NCBI RefSeq assembly: GCF_000376805.1
Contig: NZ_AQXT01000002.1
Coordinates: 558,001 to 622,000, forward strand
Source of the DNA: Henriciella marina DSM 19595
GTDB lineage: Bacteria > Pseudomonadota > Alphaproteobacteria > Caulobacterales > Hyphomonadaceae
Reading direction: 5' to 3'
Length of the DNA: 64,000 bases
In this document: in pieces, positions 62,987 to 64,000 of the stretch
Position numbering within the stretch: position 1 is the stretch's first letter
How the letters are laid out: each line of letters starts with the position of its first letter
Notes under the pieces: model-generated
What the model saw: the letters and a program-made list of their open reading frames with translations, nothing else
The model's database searches: none
What the model was told of the DNA's origin: nothing
Program-made: the position numbers and the translations under genes

Positions 62987-63651
62987 CCGTAGCTTCTCTG
63001 TTGAGGCATCTGTCTGGCTGATGCGCTCAGGAATTTAGCGAGCTTCTCAGAGCTTTCGGCGCCTTGGACGGCGATCTTGCGCATGGCGATATAAGTCGGT
63101 ACCCCGCCGATCCCCATCTCACGGAAGAGGTTCTCTTCCTCGCGGGTCGCCTCTGCATCGGCATCGGAGTTCAACAGCTTCTCCACGATGGCGCGCTCCA
63201 GGCCGATAGACTCGCCGACATCTGCGAGAACCTCATAATCGCCAATGTCGCGCGCATGCTCGAAATAAGCCGAAAAGAGCGCTTCCTTGGCTTCAACGCC
63301 TTTGCCCTGTCCCTGTGCCCAGCGCACCAGACGGTGGGCATCGAAGCTGTTGGGGCGATGGCGGAGCGCGCCGAAGTTGAACGGTATGTCCTCTTCCTTG
63401 CCGAATTCGACGAGGGCCTCACGCATGCTGGCCCAGCGATTGTCTTCGGTTTCGGGGCCGAACTTGCTCGCCATGTAGTCGCGGTAATTGACGCCGCCCT
63501 GCGGGATTGTGGGATCAAGCTCAAATGGCCGGAAGACAAGATCGACATCGACGTCTTCTGCGAGGTCTATGGCTTTTCGAATTCGGCGAAGGCCCAGCCA
63601 GCACCATGGGCAGACGAGGTCGGAAACCATTTCGATTGTTAGCTTGGTCAT
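62983..63651 (-). CDS. DsbA-family oxidoreductase, FrnE-like
   Basis: A 222-residue cytoplasmic thioredoxin-fold protein of the FrnE/2-hydroxychromene-2-carboxylate-isomerase-like group. The active site is CPWC in EMVSDLVCPWCWLGLRRI (about 7-24), followed by the helical insertion and the GVPTYIAMRK cis-Pro loop near the C-terminus. No signal peptide, so it is distinct from the exported DsbA at 7031. FrnE-like proteins act as oxidoreductases or isomerases in stress protection. ATG 63651 (MTKLTIEMV) is the natural start. Confidence 0.92.
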   Translation of the reverse strand: MTKLTIEMVSDLVCPWCWLGLRRIRKAIDLAEDVDVDLVFRPFELDPTIPQGGVNYRDYMASKFGPETEDNRWASMREALVEFGKEEDIPFNFGALRHRPNSFDAHRLVRWAQGQGKGVEAKEALFSAYFEHARDIGDYEVLADVGESIGLERAIVEKLLNSDADAEATREEENLFREMGIGGVPTYIAMRKIAVQGAESSEKLAKFLSASARQMPQQRSYG

Positions 63652-63673
63652 GTTCTTGCCTTTCGGTGCCGCC

Positions 63674-64000
63674 CTAGTGCGTGGACTGTAAGCCATGATC
63701 CTTCAGTGCCTCAAGGGAGGTCACACTGAGGGCGCCTTCATGGGTTGCCTCAAGATCGACCGTCGGGGCCGCGTCTGCAAGTCTTGCCTCTTCCCAGCGA
63801 CCTGCGCAGAGACACCAGCGATCGCCGGGCTTCAGACCCGGAAAGCCGAAGGCTGGCACCGCGCTCGTTAGATCATTGCCCTTGGACTTGCTGAAAGCCA
63901 GAAACTCTGCGGTGACGATTGCGCAGACGGTGTGATTGCCGCGGTCCTCTGGCCCAGTGTTGCAGCAGCCATCGCGGTAGAATCCTGTCTCAGGGTCTCG
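63674..64000 (-). CDS. DUF2237 family protein, N-terminal part beyond the right edge
   Basis: The last 108 codons of a minus-strand gene that enters from the right edge. The visible part, including FYRDGCCNTGPEDRGNHTVC, FLAFSKSKGNDLTSAVPAFG and PGDRWCLCAGRWEEA, matches DUF2237, a small family (about 120 residues) with conserved Cys and His. Its function is unknown. It ends 22 bases upstream of the FrnE-like start on the same strand, so the two may form an operon. Confidence 0.88.
   Translation of the reverse strand, partial: RDPETGFYRDGCCNTGPEDRGNHTVCAIVTAEFLAFSKSKGNDLTSAVPAFGFPGLKPGDRWCLCAGRWEEARLADAAPTVDLEATHEGALSVTSLEALKDHGLQSTH

Noticed and set aside
1-64000. tRNA, rRNA, CRISPR, insertion sequences, prophage or integrase genes
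   Set aside because: Reading through the gaps I saw no cloverleaf-like sequence, no regular spaced direct repeats of CRISPR type, and no transposase, integrase or phage structural gene.

Overview
The window is a gene-dense, GC-rich (about 60%) stretch of chromosome from an alphaproteobacterium. Gene content and order point to the Caulobacterales/Rhodobacterales side, most likely a marine Hyphomonadaceae-type organism. The main markers are an NDUFA12-type complex I accessory gene beside an MCE/MlaD gene and a DUF2155 gene, the aroQ-accB-accC-aat block, the run SPOR protein-nagZ-scpA-scpB-tatABC-serS-surE-pcm, and trmFO. The genus assignment is inference. I found no rRNA, tRNA, CRISPR array, insertion sequence or prophage, and no gene-free gap longer than about 230 bases.

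Layout. 1-7 kb: an unrecognised gene cut by the left edge, complex I and envelope lipid genes, the aroQ-accB-accC-aat operon, then thiS, an SRPBCC gene and thiG. 7-14.3 kb: a DsbA-like thiol oxidoreductase, a periplasmic M48 protease, a ferric-iron ABC transporter (fbpABC) with a Fur-box-like site upstream, and thiO. 14.3-22 kb: acyl-CoA and aldehyde metabolism (two acyl-CoA dehydrogenases, a hotdog thioesterase coupled to a low-GC methyltransferase, a serine hydrolase, an enoyl-CoA hydratase, a coniferyl-type aldehyde dehydrogenase). 22-37 kb: two orphan histidine kinases, RhlE helicase, iron superoxide dismutase, a squalene-synthase-like protein, a CHAD protein, an EmrAB-type pump, two nitroreductases, TerC, DUF983, an LRAT-like protein, a SYLF protein with a Met/Asp/His tail, erpA and dgt.

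37-46 kb: a mostly co-directional housekeeping run with short overlaps: peptidoglycan recycling (nagZ), chromosome condensation (scpAB), Tat protein export (tatABC), seryl-tRNA synthetase, SurE and Pcm. 46-54 kb: accessory genes, including a Kazal-domain lipoprotein, a concentrative nucleoside transporter with altered signature residues, a methanethiol S-methyltransferase (mddA-like), a TonB-dependent receptor, and a divergent pair of unusual genes (an HTH-like/membrane/periplasmic protein and a TerB-like protein). 54-64 kb: trmFO, a MATE pump, a PLP decarboxylase, a TldD/PmbA protein, a nucleotidase fused in frame to DUF4170, an MsbA-like exporter, a FrnE-like oxidoreductase, and a DUF2237 gene cut by the right edge.

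How the genes fit together. ThiS, ThiG and ThiO cooperate in making the thiazole of thiamin but are split by other genes. FbpABC imports the iron used by SodB and the Fe-S carrier ErpA. TatABC exports folded proteins. Many genes overlap by 1-14 bases and several start with TTG or GTG. Four convergent gene pairs share a palindromic CTAG as both stop codons. I did not find a clear new defence or biosynthetic system. The best candidates for something undescribed are the HTH-membrane/TerB-like pair at 52.7-54.2 kb, the SYLF protein with its metal-like tail, and the variant nucleoside transporter.
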